DNA of 64,000 nt from Pseudomonas asturiensis (GCF_900143095.1 NZ_FRDA01000005.1:1-64000); one strand, 5' to 3'. Counted from the stretch's first letter, positions 25,409-34,096 are shown. Program-made: numbers and translations. Notes: a model not told the origin generated them from the letters alone.

Positions 25409-28321
25409 TTACTGGCAAGCCTCGCAATCCGGCTCGTCAATGGCGCAAGCCTTTGGAACCGGTGCAGGACCGGCCGGTGCTGCTTCGGTTGGGCGTGGGG
25501 CGGTGATGGCTGAGTCGTCCGGGCCGTGGCCGCCGCTCGATACGGCGTTGAGCTTGCCGGTGTTGACGGTCGATTTCTCGGTGCTGGTCGCGGCCAGGGC
25601 ACGGAGGTAGTAAGTGGTTTTCAGACCACGGTACCAGGCCATGCGGTAGGTCACGTCCAGCTTCTTGCCCGATGCGCCAGCGATGTACAGGTTCAGGGAC
25701 TGAGCCTGGTCGATCCACTTCTGGCGACGGCTCGCCGCGTCGACGATCCATTTGGTGTCCACTTCGAAGGCCGTCGCATACAGCTCTTTGAGCTCCTGCG
25801 GAATGCGCTCGATCTGTTGCACCGAACCGTCGTAGTACTTCAGGTCGTTGATCATGACCGCGTCCCACAGGTCGCGTGCCTTGAGGTCGCGAACCAGGTA
25901 CGGGTTGATCACGGTGAATTCGCCCGACAGGTTCGATTTCACGTACAGGTTCTGGTAGGTCGGTTCGATCGACTGCGACACGCCGGTGATGTTGGCGATG
26001 GTGGCGGTCGGTGCGATGGCCATGATGTTCGAGTTACGGATACCTTTCTGCACACGGGCACGAACCGGTGCCCAGTCCAGGGTTTCCTTCAGGTCGACGT
26101 CGATGTACTTCTCGCCGCGCTGCTCGATCAGGATCTGTTGCGAATCCAGCGGCAGGATGCCCTTGGACCACAGCGAACCCTGGAACGTCTCGTAAGCGCC
26201 ACGCTCGTCGGCCAGGTCGCAGGATGCCTGGATGGCGTAGTAGCTGACCGCTTCCATGGACGTGTCGGCGAACTGCACAGCTGCATCGGAACCGTACGGG
26301 ATGTGCTGCAGGTACAGCGCGTCCTGGAAGCCCATGATGCCCAGGCCGACCGGACGGTGGCGCAGGTTGGAGTTCTTGGCCTGCGGCACGGAGTAGTAGT
26401 TGATGTCGATGACGTTATCGAGCATGCGAACGGCTACGTCGACGGTGCGCTTGAGCTTGTCGGTGTCCAGTTTGCCGTTGACGATGTGGTTCGGCAGGTT
26501 GATCGAGCCCAGGTTGCAGACTGCGATCTCGTCCTTGTTGGTGTTCAGGGTGATCTCGGTGCACAGGTTCGAGCTGTGAACCACGCCCACGTGCTGCTGC
26601 GGGCTGCGCAGGTTGCACGGGTCTTTGAAGGTCAGCCATGGGTGGCCGGTTTCGAACAGCATCGAGAGCATCTTGCGCCACAGATCCTTGGCCTGGATGG
26701 TCTTGAACAGCTTGATCTTGCCTGGGTACTCGGTCAGCGCTTCGTAGTACTCGTAACGTTCCTGGAAGGCGCGGCCGGTCAGGTCGTGCAGGTCCGGTAC
26801 TTCGGAGGGCGAGAACAGGGTCCACGGGCCGTCATCGAAGACGCGCTTCATGAACAGGTCAGGGATCCAGTTGGCAGTGTTCATGTCGTGGGTACGACGA
26901 CGGTCATCACCGGTGTTCTTGCGCAGCTCGATGAACTCTTCGATGTCCATGTGCCAGGTTTCCAGGTAGGCACAGACAGCGCCTTTGCGCTTGCCGCCCT
27001 GGTTGACTGCTACTGCGGTGTCGTTGACCACTTTGAGGAACGGCACGACGCCTTGCGATTTGCCGTTGGTGCCCTTGATGTACGAGCCCAACGCACGAAC
27101 CGGCGTCCAGTCGTTGCCCAGGCCGCCTGCAAATTTGGACAGCATGGCGTTGTCGTGGATCGCGTGGTAGATGCCCGACAGGTCATCCGGCACGGTGGTC
27201 AGGTAGCAACTGGACAGCTGTGGACGCAGGGTGCCTGCGTTGAACAGCGTCGGGGTCGACGACATGTAGTCGAACGACGACAGCAGGTTGTAGAACTCGA
27301 TGGCGCGGTCTTCACGGGCTTTCTCTTCGATAGCCAGGCCCATGGCCACGCGCATGAAGAAGATCTGCGGCAGTTCGAAACGCACGCCATCCTTGTGGAT
27401 GAAGTAACGGTCGTACAGGGTTTGCAGGCCCAGGTACGTGAACTGCTGATCGCGCTCGTGGTTGATCGCCTTGCCCAGTTTCTCGAGGTCGAATTCGGCC
27501 AGCACAGGGTTGAGCAGTTCGTACTTGATACCGGTGGCGACGTAGGCAGGCAGCGCCTTGGCGTACAGGTCGGCCATTTCGTGGTGAGTGGCGCTCTCGG
27601 CCACTTCCAGGAAACTCAGGCCTTCGGCGCGCAGGGTGTCCATCAACAGGCGGGCGGTCACGAACGAGTAGTTCGGCTCGCGCTCGACCAGCGTACGGGC
27701 AGTCATCACCAGCGCCGTGTTGACGTCTTTCAGCGCAACGCCGTCGTACAGGTTTTTCAGGGTTTCGTTCTGGATCAGCGCGGCGTCGACTTCAGCCAGG
27801 CCTTCGCACGCTTCGGTGACGATGGTGTTCAGGCGGCCCATGTCCAGCGGCGCGAAGCTGCCGTCAGCGCGGGTGATGCGGATCGAAGGATGAGCCTGGA
27901 CTTCGGCTTCGGGCGAGCGAACGGCACGTTCCTTGGCACGCGAATCACGGTAGATGACGTAATCGCGAGCGACTTTTTGCTCGCCGGCGCGCATCAGGGC
28001 CAGTTCGACCTGGTCCTGGATTTCTTCGATGTGGATGGTGCCGCCCGAAGGCATGCGACGCTTGAAGGTGGCCGTGACCTGTTCGGTCAGGCGGGCAACG
28101 GTGTCGTGGATGCGCGACGAGGCGGCAGCAGCGCCGCCCTCAACTGCAAGAAACGCCTTGGTGATGGCGACGGTGATCTTGTCATCGGTGTACGCGACGA
28201 CAGTGCCGTTACGCTTGATCACGCGCAGTTGACCAGGAGCGGTCGCGGACAGGTCCTGTTGGGCCTGGTTCGTCAGCGGCGCTGTGGTCGGCGAGTTCTC
28301 GCGAGTTGTGTCTGTTTGCAT
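25409..28321 (-). CDS. nrdA: class Ia ribonucleotide reductase large subunit
   Basis: NrdA reduces NDPs to dNDPs. The 970-residue protein carries two N-terminal ATP-cones (VIKRNGTVVAYTDDKITVAI, then IRITRADGSFAPLDMGRLNT), as in P. aeruginosa NrdA, where the first cone is the regulatory one. The catalytic barrel shows SSCYLTTVPDD (redox Cys), SSNLCTEITLN (thiyl-radical Cys and Glu) and AVCNLGSIN (second redox Cys). A C-terminal Cys pair (PDCEACQ) would pass electrons from thioredoxin or glutaredoxin. The ATG at 28321 has GGAGA 5 bases upstream; a longer frame to 28393 lacks a site. The leader and promoter are listed separately. Confidence 0.97.
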   Translation of the reverse strand: MQTDTTRENSPTTAPLTNQAQQDLSATAPGQLRVIKRNGTVVAYTDDKITVAITKAFLAVEGGAAAASSRIHDTVARLTEQVTATFKRRMPSGGTIHIEEIQDQVELALMRAGEQKVARDYVIYRDSRAKERAVRSPEAEVQAHPSIRITRADGSFAPLDMGRLNTIVTEACEGLAEVDAALIQNETLKNLYDGVALKDVNTALVMTARTLVEREPNYSFVTARLLMDTLRAEGLSFLEVAESATHHEMADLYAKALPAYVATGIKYELLNPVLAEFDLEKLGKAINHERDQQFTYLGLQTLYDRYFIHKDGVRFELPQIFFMRVAMGLAIEEKAREDRAIEFYNLLSSFDYMSSTPTLFNAGTLRPQLSSCYLTTVPDDLSGIYHAIHDNAMLSKFAGGLGNDWTPVRALGSYIKGTNGKSQGVVPFLKVVNDTAVAVNQGGKRKGAVCAYLETWHMDIEEFIELRKNTGDDRRRTHDMNTANWIPDLFMKRVFDDGPWTLFSPSEVPDLHDLTGRAFQERYEYYEALTEYPGKIKLFKTIQAKDLWRKMLSMLFETGHPWLTFKDPCNLRSPQQHVGVVHSSNLCTEITLNTNKDEIAVCNLGSINLPNHIVNGKLDTDKLKRTVDVAVRMLDNVIDINYYSVPQAKNSNLRHRPVGLGIMGFQDALYLQHIPYGSDAAVQFADTSMEAVSYYAIQASCDLADERGAYETFQGSLWSKGILPLDSQQILIEQRGEKYIDVDLKETLDWAPVRARVQKGIRNSNIMAIAPTATIANITGVSQSIEPTYQNLYVKSNLSGEFTVINPYLVRDLKARDLWDAVMINDLKYYDGSVQQIERIPQELKELYATAFEVDTKWIVDAASRRQKWIDQAQSLNLYIAGASGKKLDVTYRMAWYRGLKTTYYLRALAATSTEKSTVNTGKLNAVSSGGHGPDDSAITAPRPTEAAPAGPAPVPKACAIDEPDCEACQ

Positions 28322-28382
28322 GGGTGTCTCCACGTTCTTTAAGTTTGTTCGGGCATGGCTGCCCACCGTTCCGCTTTGGCAA

Positions 28383-28447
28383 TGAGTCGCCAAACGGGCG
28401 ACTCAAGACTCCAAAACGGAGGTGGCAGCGGGGATGTCACCGCTGCC
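28383..28447 (-). promoter_or_regulatory. leader hairpins upstream of nrdA
   Basis: Two perfect stems lie in the nrdA leader: TGAGTCGCC/GGCGACTCA (28383-28405) and GGCAGCGG/CCGCTGCC (28424-28447). Part of the first can also pair as TTTGGC/GCCAAA with flanking bases, so alternative folds are possible. With the terminator-like hairpin at 28461-28490 they make a structured leader. Confidence 0.5.
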
Positions 28448-28460
28448 GGGTTTTGAAGTC

Positions 28461-28490
28461 AAAAAGGGACCGGGTCATATGCCCGATCCC
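28461..28490 (-). terminator. terminator-like hairpin in the nrdA leader
   Basis: On the − strand GGGATCGGG and CCCGGTCCC pair (one G-U) with a 7-base loop and are followed directly by TTTTT. It lies about 140 bases before the nrdA start and about 200 after the predicted transcription start. It could be an attenuator, or the 3' end of a separate small RNA of roughly 200 nucleotides. Confidence 0.65.
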
Positions 28491-28658
28491 TTGCAAATCT
28501 GTTGCAGCATGCAGGTTCTATATTGCAAGACGTGTACCGGATCGCCTGAGGGAAGCGCGAGCGGTTTGGTTACCGAATACGTCTTAAAGTTCAACCCCAC
28601 AAACGTAAGAAAAGTGCTTGAATTTCTCGTTTGACTTGTGCTGGAGTTTTGGCAGAAA

Positions 28659-28674
28659 ACCCTACATGTAGGGT
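28659..28674. promoter_or_regulatory. NrdR-box-like palindrome
   Basis: ACCCTACATGTAGGGT agrees with the NrdR consensus acaCwAtATaTwGtgt at about 12 of 16 positions. It lies just downstream of the predicted nrdA −10, where a repressor would block initiation or early elongation. Confidence 0.6.
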
Positions 28675-28694
28675 GTCGCTGCGGGTCGGGCTAC

Positions 28695-28724
28695 AAGATA
28701 ATGCGTTTTGGACATCAATTGCAA
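28695..28724 (-). promoter_or_regulatory. predicted sigma-70 promoter of nrdA
   Basis: On the − strand a −35 TTGCAA and −10 TATCTT are separated by 18 bases. It is placed between the DnaA box and the NrdR-like palindrome. Transcription would begin near 28688, giving a leader of about 365 nucleotides. Confidence 0.45.
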
Positions 28725-28733
28725 CGTACGACC

Positions 28734-28742
28734 TGTGGATAA
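28734..28742 (-). promoter_or_regulatory. DnaA box upstream of nrdA
   Basis: The − strand reads TTATCCACA, the exact DnaA-box consensus, about 10 bases upstream of the predicted −35. DnaA control of nrdAB is established in E. coli; here the site suggests the same link of dNTP supply to replication initiation. Confidence 0.65.
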
Positions 28743-28770
28743 ACTTGTGAGTACTTTGTGTATGAAAGAC

Positions 28771-28787
28771 CTACAACGCGTGTAGGC
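28771..28787. promoter_or_regulatory. CCTACA-N5-TGTAGG inverted repeat
   Basis: CCTACAACGCGTGTAGG shares half-sites with the NrdR-like palindrome at 28659 but with a 5-base spacer. It lies between nrdA and the divergent response-regulator gene and could belong to either. Confidence 0.35.
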
Positions 28788-29008
28788 CGCATGGCTGCTG
28801 CGTCGGACCGTTTGTCACTGTTTTTTACAGATGTCTCGAGGCCGGGGCCGATTTTTGCGGGCGCGAACCCTATCACAAAAAAAGCCATCTGCAAGGGCGA
28901 TCTGGCATGTCGTGTGCTTTGCTGCGCGGTTGCTACAATCGCCGGACATTCGCCTGATGCAGCGATGCCTGAATCGGCATTTCAATAACGATAAAAAGGA
29001 AGCCGTTC

Positions 29009-29746
29009 GTGGAGCCACACACCTGGCAGGTGCTCATTGTCGAAGACGACCAGCGATTGGCGCAGTTGACCTGCGACTACCTGCAGAACAACGGCCTGAA
29101 TGTCAGTATTGAAGGCAATGGTGCGCTGGCGGCGGAGCGCATCATGGACGAGCAGCCCGATCTGGTGATCCTCGACCTGATGCTGCCTGGCGAGGACGGT
29201 TTCAGTATCTGTCGTAAGGTGCGTGATCGTTACGAAGGCCCGATCCTGATGCTCACCGCGCGCACCGACGACACTGATCATATTCAGGGTCTCGATACCG
29301 GCGCGGATGATTTTGTCTGCAAGCCGGTTCATCCACGCGTGCTGTTGGCGCGCATTCATGCCTTGTTGCGTCGCAGTGAAGCGCCGCAGGTACCTGCAGC
29401 CGAACTGCGCCGGCTGGTGTTCGGGCCGCTGGTGGTGGACAACGCTCTGCGCGAGGCGTGGCTAGGCGAGCAGAGCATCGAACTGACCGGTGCCGAGTTC
29501 GACCTGTTGTGGCTGTTGGTGGCCAACGCCGGGCGCACGCTGTCACGCGAGGAAATCTTCACTGCACTGCGCGGCGTGGGCTACGACGGGCAGGACCGCT
29601 CGATCGACGTACGTATCTCGCGCATCCGCCCCAAGATCGGCGACGACCCCATCCATCCGCGCCTGATCAAGACCGTGCGCAGCAAGGGCTACCTGTTCGT
29701 GCCCGAAGCAGCGCAGGACATGAGCGGCCACGTGTTCAGCGGCTGA
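29009..29746 (+). CDS. OmpR-family response regulator (RstA-like)
   Basis: The 245-residue regulator has a receiver domain with the acidic pocket (VEDDQ), phospho-acceptor Asp in LVILDLMLPGEDGF, the Thr/Ala of LMLTAR and the Lys of VCKPVHP. It is followed by an OmpR-type winged helix from about residue 130 to the end (SIDVRISRIRPKIGDD). The start is GTG, placed by AAGGAAG 6 bases upstream. It precedes a sensor kinase gene by 5 bases. The pair lies divergent from nrdA, as PA1157-PA1158 do in P. aeruginosa. The stimulus is unknown. Confidence 0.9.
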   Translation: MEPHTWQVLIVEDDQRLAQLTCDYLQNNGLNVSIEGNGALAAERIMDEQPDLVILDLMLPGEDGFSICRKVRDRYEGPILMLTARTDDTDHIQGLDTGADDFVCKPVHPRVLLARIHALLRRSEAPQVPAAELRRLVFGPLVVDNALREAWLGEQSIELTGAEFDLLWLLVANAGRTLSREEIFTALRGVGYDGQDRSIDVRISRIRPKIGDDPIHPRLIKTVRSKGYLFVPEAAQDMSGHVFSG

Positions 29747-29751
29747 CGTTC

Positions 29752-31362
29752 ATGAATTCGATCTTTCTGCGTATTTATGGCGGCATGCTCGGTGTTCTGG
29801 TGCTGGTGGCCTTGCTCGGCATGCTTGCACTGCATGGCCTCAACCAGGCGCGTGGCGAGCAATACCGTGAGCGTCTGGCCCACGGCACGTTCACGGTCAT
29901 GGCCGATAACCTGATTGCCCTCAACAGCGTCGAGCGCCGCCGTGCCCTGGCGGTCTGGGAGCGGTTGTTGGGCATTCCGCTGAGTCTGCAAAGCGTTGAG
30001 CAGGCGCAACTGGACAGCAGCGCCCGCAGTCGTCTGGCGCGTGGGCAAGTGGTGGTCGAGCAGATCGGCCCACACGCGGCGAAGGTCTATCGCCAGTTGA
30101 GCGATAAAGAGCCGCTGCTGCTGAGTGGCGAGGTGCAGCAGATCACCGAGCAACTGGCGCGGGCGACCATCTATCTGTTGATCGATGAATTGGTGCGCTT
30201 TCCGGTCGATGAGCAGCCAGCGCGTTTGCAGGCGCTGCGTGTCGACAAGGGTTTTGGTTTTGACATGCACCTGCTGGCGCTGGATCAGGCAGACCTGGAT
30301 GACGACCAGCGCCGCCGCATTTATGAAGGCGACACGGTCATGGCGCTGGGCAAGGGCGGCGATTCGATTCGCGTACTGGCCGGGATCGTCGACACTAACT
30401 GGGTTCTGGAAATCGGCCCGCTCTATCAAATGAATCCCTACCCGTTGCAATGGCTGGTGTTGATTGCCTTGTTGGGGCTGTGTTTCATCGGGCTGGTGGT
30501 GTATCTGCTGGTGCGCAGACTGGAGCGGCGAGTGCTGGAGCTGGAAGCGGCCGCCACGCTGATTGCCCAGGGCAGCCTGCAAACCCGCGTACCCACCGAG
30601 GGCTCCGATTCGGTCGGGCGCCTGGCGGCAGCCTTCAACAGCATGGCCGAGCACTTGCAGCGCTCGCTGATGATTCAGCGTGAACTGGTGCGCGCGGTGT
30701 CCCATGAATTGCGCACGCCGGTGGCGCGTTTGCGTTTCGGTCTGGAGATGGTCAGCGACGCGACCACACCTGAGGCGCGCCTCAAGTACATGCGCGGCAT
30801 GGACAGCGACATTCAGGATCTCGACAAGCTGGTGGATGAGATGCTGACCTACGCACGGCTTGAGCAGGGTGCGCCGACGTTGAATTTCCAGCGCATCGAC
30901 CTGGATGCGTTGATCGATCAAGTGATTGCCGAACTGGCACCGTTACGCGCGGATGTACGGGTTTCGCGAGGTGAATGCGTCACGGCAGCACCAGGCGAAG
31001 CCGCCTGGGTCGAGGCCGAACCGCGCTATATGCATCGGGCGTTGCAGAATCTGGTCAGCAACGCGATGCGTCATGCCGACACCCAGGTGTCCATCAGTTA
31101 TCGTCTGGGCGCACAACGCTGCCGGATTGAGGTGGACGACGACGGCCCCGGCGTGCCGGAAGACGCGTGGGAGCAGATCTTCACGCCCTTCATGCGCATC
31201 GACGACAGCCGTACGCGGGCTTCGGGTGGGCACGGGCTGGGGTTGTCGATTGTCCGGCGCATCATCAACTGGCATGAAGGCCGCGCCCTGATCGGACGCA
31301 GCGTGAGCCTGGGCGGCGCGTGTTTCAGCCTGTCCTGGCCGCGCACGCAGGCACCGAGGTGA
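29752..31362 (+). CDS. sensor histidine kinase (RstB-like)
   Basis: This 536-residue membrane kinase pairs with the upstream regulator. A first membrane segment at ~7-28 and a second around PLQWLVLIALLGLCFIGLVV (near 225-245) flank a large periplasmic sensor region. A HAMP segment, a HisKA domain with the phospho-His in VSHELRTPVARLR and an ATPase domain (QNLVSNAMRHA; DDDGPGVP; GHGLGLSIVRR) follow. An upstream in-frame extension to 29458 overlaps the regulator gene and is not credible. The periplasmic ligand is unknown. Confidence 0.92.
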   Translation: MNSIFLRIYGGMLGVLVLVALLGMLALHGLNQARGEQYRERLAHGTFTVMADNLIALNSVERRRALAVWERLLGIPLSLQSVEQAQLDSSARSRLARGQVVVEQIGPHAAKVYRQLSDKEPLLLSGEVQQITEQLARATIYLLIDELVRFPVDEQPARLQALRVDKGFGFDMHLLALDQADLDDDQRRRIYEGDTVMALGKGGDSIRVLAGIVDTNWVLEIGPLYQMNPYPLQWLVLIALLGLCFIGLVVYLLVRRLERRVLELEAAATLIAQGSLQTRVPTEGSDSVGRLAAAFNSMAEHLQRSLMIQRELVRAVSHELRTPVARLRFGLEMVSDATTPEARLKYMRGMDSDIQDLDKLVDEMLTYARLEQGAPTLNFQRIDLDALIDQVIAELAPLRADVRVSRGECVTAAPGEAAWVEAEPRYMHRALQNLVSNAMRHADTQVSISYRLGAQRCRIEVDDDGPGVPEDAWEQIFTPFMRIDDSRTRASGGHGLGLSIVRRIINWHEGRALIGRSVSLGGACFSLSWPRTQAPR

Positions 31363-31408
31363 GCCGAGCGTTTATGGCGGATGCCGCTATGTCGCAGCAC
31401 ATCGAATT

Positions 31409-31495
31409 GTGGGAGGCGGCTTGCCGGCGATGGCGTCAGGTCAGTCAGTGACTGGCCGCCTGAAAAACCGAATCGGCGGCAAGCCGCCTCCCACA
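31409..31495. repeat. inverted REP pair (BIME-like)
   Basis: Two REP units face each other: gtgggaggcggcttgccgg at the left and ccggcggcaagccgcc-type sequence at the right ending in tcccaca. It fills the gap between the kinase and the FhuF-like gene. Confidence 0.85.
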
Positions 31496-31533
31496 ACGGC
31501 ATGAGCGTCTTATAGTCGCTTGAGAGGGTCCGC

Positions 31534-32166
31534 TTGAAACATCGTCTTCGCGAGCAATCTGTAGCAATGCCCGATCTGCTGCGTACCGAGCGACTGGATG
31601 CGCTGTTGCTGGACCTCTATGGCGCAGAGCTGATGCCCAGTCATTTGCCGGTGCTGGTCTCGCAGTGGGCCAAGTATTACTTCATGCAGCTTATTCCCGC
31701 GGTACTGTCGGCCAGCCTTGTACACAATCGTCATTACCCGTTGCAGCTTGAATACATCGCGCTTGAGCTGGATGAGCGCGGTATCCCGGTGGGCATCCGG
31801 TTTGCGGGAGACGGCGAAGTGTCTCAGCAGGATCAGCACGATCCATTTCAGCGTTTTGCAGGCTTGCTCGACGATAACCTGCAGCCTTTTATCAACACAC
31901 TGAGCCGCTACGGCGGGCTGGCGAGCCGTGTGTTATGGAGCAGCGCCGGGGACACGCTGGAAAGCTGTCTGACTGAGGCGGATGGCGGATGCGCGCTATT
32001 GACCGAGCGCAAGCGTCCGGATGGCCGGATCAATCCCTTGTTTCAGGCAGTGACGTATAAACAGCAGGCGGATGGCGAGGCGCCGCGCAGGCAGCGCAAG
32101 GCCTGTTGCCTCAGTTATCGGGTGGAGTGGGTCGGGCGCTGTGAGCACTGCCCATTGCCTGACTGA
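31534..32166 (+). CDS. FhuF-like siderophore-iron reductase
   Basis: FhuF-type proteins are [2Fe-2S] enzymes that reduce ferric siderophores in the cytoplasm. The 210-residue product ends in the diagnostic cysteine cluster CC-x10-C-x2-C (KACCLSYRVEWVGRCEHC). It is shorter than typical FhuF (about 250-260). The frame is closed by a stop at 31513-31515, so the start must be the TTG at 31534, which has GAGAGG upstream, or the ATG at 31567. It converges with the phosphopantetheinyl transferase gene, with no gap between the ends. The transferase primes siderophore synthetases, so the two are functionally compatible. Confidence 0.8.
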   Translation: MKHRLREQSVAMPDLLRTERLDALLLDLYGAELMPSHLPVLVSQWAKYYFMQLIPAVLSASLVHNRHYPLQLEYIALELDERGIPVGIRFAGDGEVSQQDQHDPFQRFAGLLDDNLQPFINTLSRYGGLASRVLWSSAGDTLESCLTEADGGCALLTERKRPDGRINPLFQAVTYKQQADGEAPRRQRKACCLSYRVEWVGRCEHCPLPD

Positions 32167-32901
32167 TTAAGCAGTAACGGCGATCAGGCTCAGCAGGTTA
32201 TCGCCTTGCAGGCTGAATTGGCCGTCCAGTTCCTTGCCGTGGTGCCATTCACTGGACAGGTCCATCAGCAGGCGCAGGCGGGCGCGGCCGTCATCGGACC
32301 ATTCCAGCAGCTCGGCGTCCTCGAAATAGAAGCGTTTTTGCACGAGGGGATACAGTGCCTTGAACAGCGCCTCCTTGATCGAGAAGGTCAGGGTCACACG
32401 AAGGGCGATCTTGTCTTCCGGCCCTTTAGCCATATCTGCCAGCTCATTGGCGGTCAGGATCTCCCCGGCCAGGCGCGAGGCGCGGTCGTGGCTCAGCAGA
32501 TTTTCGGTATCCAGCCCCAGTCCGCGCCACTGCTGCCTGTGCGCCACGACGGCTGCGGCCCAGCCCTTGCTGTGCGTGATGGAACCGCAGACATCGGCAG
32601 GCCAGACCGGCGCACGGTCTTCACCAATGTCGGGGCTGTGTTGACGCCCATCCAGCCTGCGCAGCGCATCGCGGGCACACAGGCGACCGGCAAGGAACTC
32701 GGCCTGGCGCTTGGCAACCGAGCGCTGAATGCTGGCAGGCGTGTCGACCGCACAGCGCAGAAAGTCGCCGTTGGCCAGTTTGAGTGGGTCGAAATGGCCA
32801 CTGACCAGCACCGCGCCTGGCACCGCCTGAGGCAGCGGCCAGTGTTGGATGAGTTCAGGGCAGCAGGCGGGGAGGGGCGGGAATTGAGTCATGAGCGGCA
32901 T
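32167..32901 (-). CDS. pcpS: 4'-phosphopantetheinyl transferase (PcpS/EntD-like)
   Basis: This enzyme moves the phosphopantetheine arm of CoA onto carrier proteins of fatty-acid, siderophore and NRPS/PKS systems. The 244-residue protein has the conserved motifs GSITHSKGWAAAVVA, GLGLDTE (Mg-binding Asp/Glu) and FSIKEALFKALYP. In pseudomonads a single broad-specificity enzyme of this type serves all pathways. A second possible start (MTQFPP) lies three codons in; neither has a clear ribosome site. Confidence 0.92.
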   Translation of the reverse strand: MPLMTQFPPLPACCPELIQHWPLPQAVPGAVLVSGHFDPLKLANGDFLRCAVDTPASIQRSVAKRQAEFLAGRLCARDALRRLDGRQHSPDIGEDRAPVWPADVCGSITHSKGWAAAVVAHRQQWRGLGLDTENLLSHDRASRLAGEILTANELADMAKGPEDKIALRVTLTFSIKEALFKALYPLVQKRFYFEDAELLEWSDDGRARLRLLMDLSSEWHHGKELDGQFSLQGDNLLSLIAVTA

Positions 32902-32938
32902 TTTGCCGGGGGATCAGGCTTGAGGGAAGGCTTGCAGT

Positions 32939-33182
32939 GATCGTTCCCATACTCCAACGCTCATCGTGATACACAAGTCTTGCCGCAACCACGGACGGTG
33001 GGAGGCGGCTTGCCGGCGATGCTTTTTCTGAAGCGACCGATGGGCGACTGAACTGACGCCATCGCCGGCAAGCCGTCTCTCACGGGGCACGCCTTCAGTC
33101 AGACACTTTCGTCATGGCCCCGTTTTGCGCCTCTTCCGGACCTGTGTATAACGCTGAGCGCGGAGCATGGGAACGATCATTT
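32939..33182. repeat. composite repeat with inner REP pair
   Basis: An inner inverted REP pair (32998-33088) is flanked by inverted copies of a second repeat: gatcgttcccatactccaac at the left and gcgcggagcatgggaacgat at the right. The section 32971-33105 is closely similar to 45630-45768. The 289-base gap between pcpS and the hydrolase gene holds nothing else. Confidence 0.75.
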
Positions 33183-33190
33183 GCGATCAA

Positions 33191-33979
33191 TCAACCAAAG
33201 ATTTTCTTGAAGAATACCTGCATGTCCGACCACGAGCTCTGGTCAGCAGCCTTGTCGTAGCCGATGTCCGGGCCACCGTGTTCGCCGTGGCTCAGGCGGT
33301 CGGCGTCGGGGTTGGTGAAGCCGTGTTTGGCGCCTTCGATGCTGACGAATTTGTAGTCGGCTTTGGCGTCGTCCATTTCCTTCTTGAAGGCCGCCACGTT
33401 CTCAGGCGTGACCATGCTGTCCTTGGCGCCGTGCTCGACCAGCATGGGCACCTTGATGCCGGGTTTGGCCGGACTGTTGGTGACCAGCGCGCCGTGGAAG
33501 CTGACCACGCCTCGCAGCGGCTCACCGCGACGGGCTGCGTCCAGGACAATCTTGCCGCCGAAGCAATAACCAATGGCGGCAATTTTGGCCGGATCGGTCT
33601 GCGGCTGTTTCTTCAACTGCTCAAGGCCTGCATCAAAACGCTTGTTGGCCGCGTCGCTGTCCTTGAGGGCTGCCTGCATGAACGCCATGGCATCGTTCGG
33701 GTGTTCGGTGTTCTTGCCTTCGCCGTACATGTCGATGGCCATGGCGCTGTAGCCCAGCGCAGCCAGGTCGCGGGCACGACGCTTGGCGTAGTCATTCAAA
33801 CCCCACCACTCGTGAACCACCAGTACACCGGGGCGCGGGCCTTTTATCGCATCGTCGTAGGCGTAGTAACCCACCAGTTTCGTGCCATCGGCACTCTTGT
33901 AATCAACCTGTTCGGTCTTGATCGCGGCCTGAGCGAGCCCGGTAAGGCCCATCATGATCATTGCCATCCACACGCGCAT
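33191..33979 (-). CDS. exported dienelactone-hydrolase-family protein
   Basis: The 262-residue alpha/beta hydrolase has a signal peptide (MRVWMAMIMMGLTGLAQA). The catalytic triad can be placed: nucleophile Cys in IGYCFGGK, Asp in HGAKDSMV and His in GAKHGFTN. The segment VLVVHEWWGLNDYAKRRA is typical of DLH proteins. AAGGAG precedes the ATG at 33979. Secreted DLH-like enzymes are common in pseudomonads, but their substrates are mostly unknown. Confidence 0.88.
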   Translation of the reverse strand: MRVWMAMIMMGLTGLAQAAIKTEQVDYKSADGTKLVGYYAYDDAIKGPRPGVLVVHEWWGLNDYAKRRARDLAALGYSAMAIDMYGEGKNTEHPNDAMAFMQAALKDSDAANKRFDAGLEQLKKQPQTDPAKIAAIGYCFGGKIVLDAARRGEPLRGVVSFHGALVTNSPAKPGIKVPMLVEHGAKDSMVTPENVAAFKKEMDDAKADYKFVSIEGAKHGFTNPDADRLSHGEHGGPDIGYDKAADQSSWSDMQVFFKKIFG

Positions 33980-34057
33980 GTTCAGCTCCTTCTTGAGTGG
34001 GGGTGTCGCATTGAACGGCAACGATAGCCGATTCTGCTGTGCGTGGCCTCAAACACT

Positions 34058-34096
34058 GTTCAGCGCAGGTTCATGCAGCGTTCAGTCGGGGTTCAG
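34058..34096 (+). promoter_or_regulatory. four tandem PhoP half-sites
   Basis: GTTCAG, GTTCAT, GTTCAG and GTTCAG occur at 34058, 34069, 34080 and 34091, each 11 bases apart (one helical turn) with 5-base spacers. This is the direct-repeat layout of PhoP boxes. It ends 61 bases before the start of the first gene of the phoPQ operon, so autoregulation by PhoP is likely. Confidence 0.75.

Noticed and set aside
25143..25610. 155-codon open frame on the + strand
   Set aside because: It runs into the antisense of nrdA's 3' end, has no ribosome site and low-complexity composition.
25526..28342. Very long open frame antisense to nrdA
   Set aside because: A shadow frame caused by GC-rich codon usage; nrdA motifs on the − strand are unambiguous.
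28322..28690. Cobalamin riboswitch in the nrdA leader
   Set aside because: No B12-box-like sequence was found; hairpins alone do not support it, and class Ia enzymes in pseudomonads are not B12-controlled as far as I know.
31409..31495. CRISPR-like or tRNA-like structure in the REP pairs
   Set aside because: They are single inverted pairs of known REP type, without regular spacers or tRNA features.
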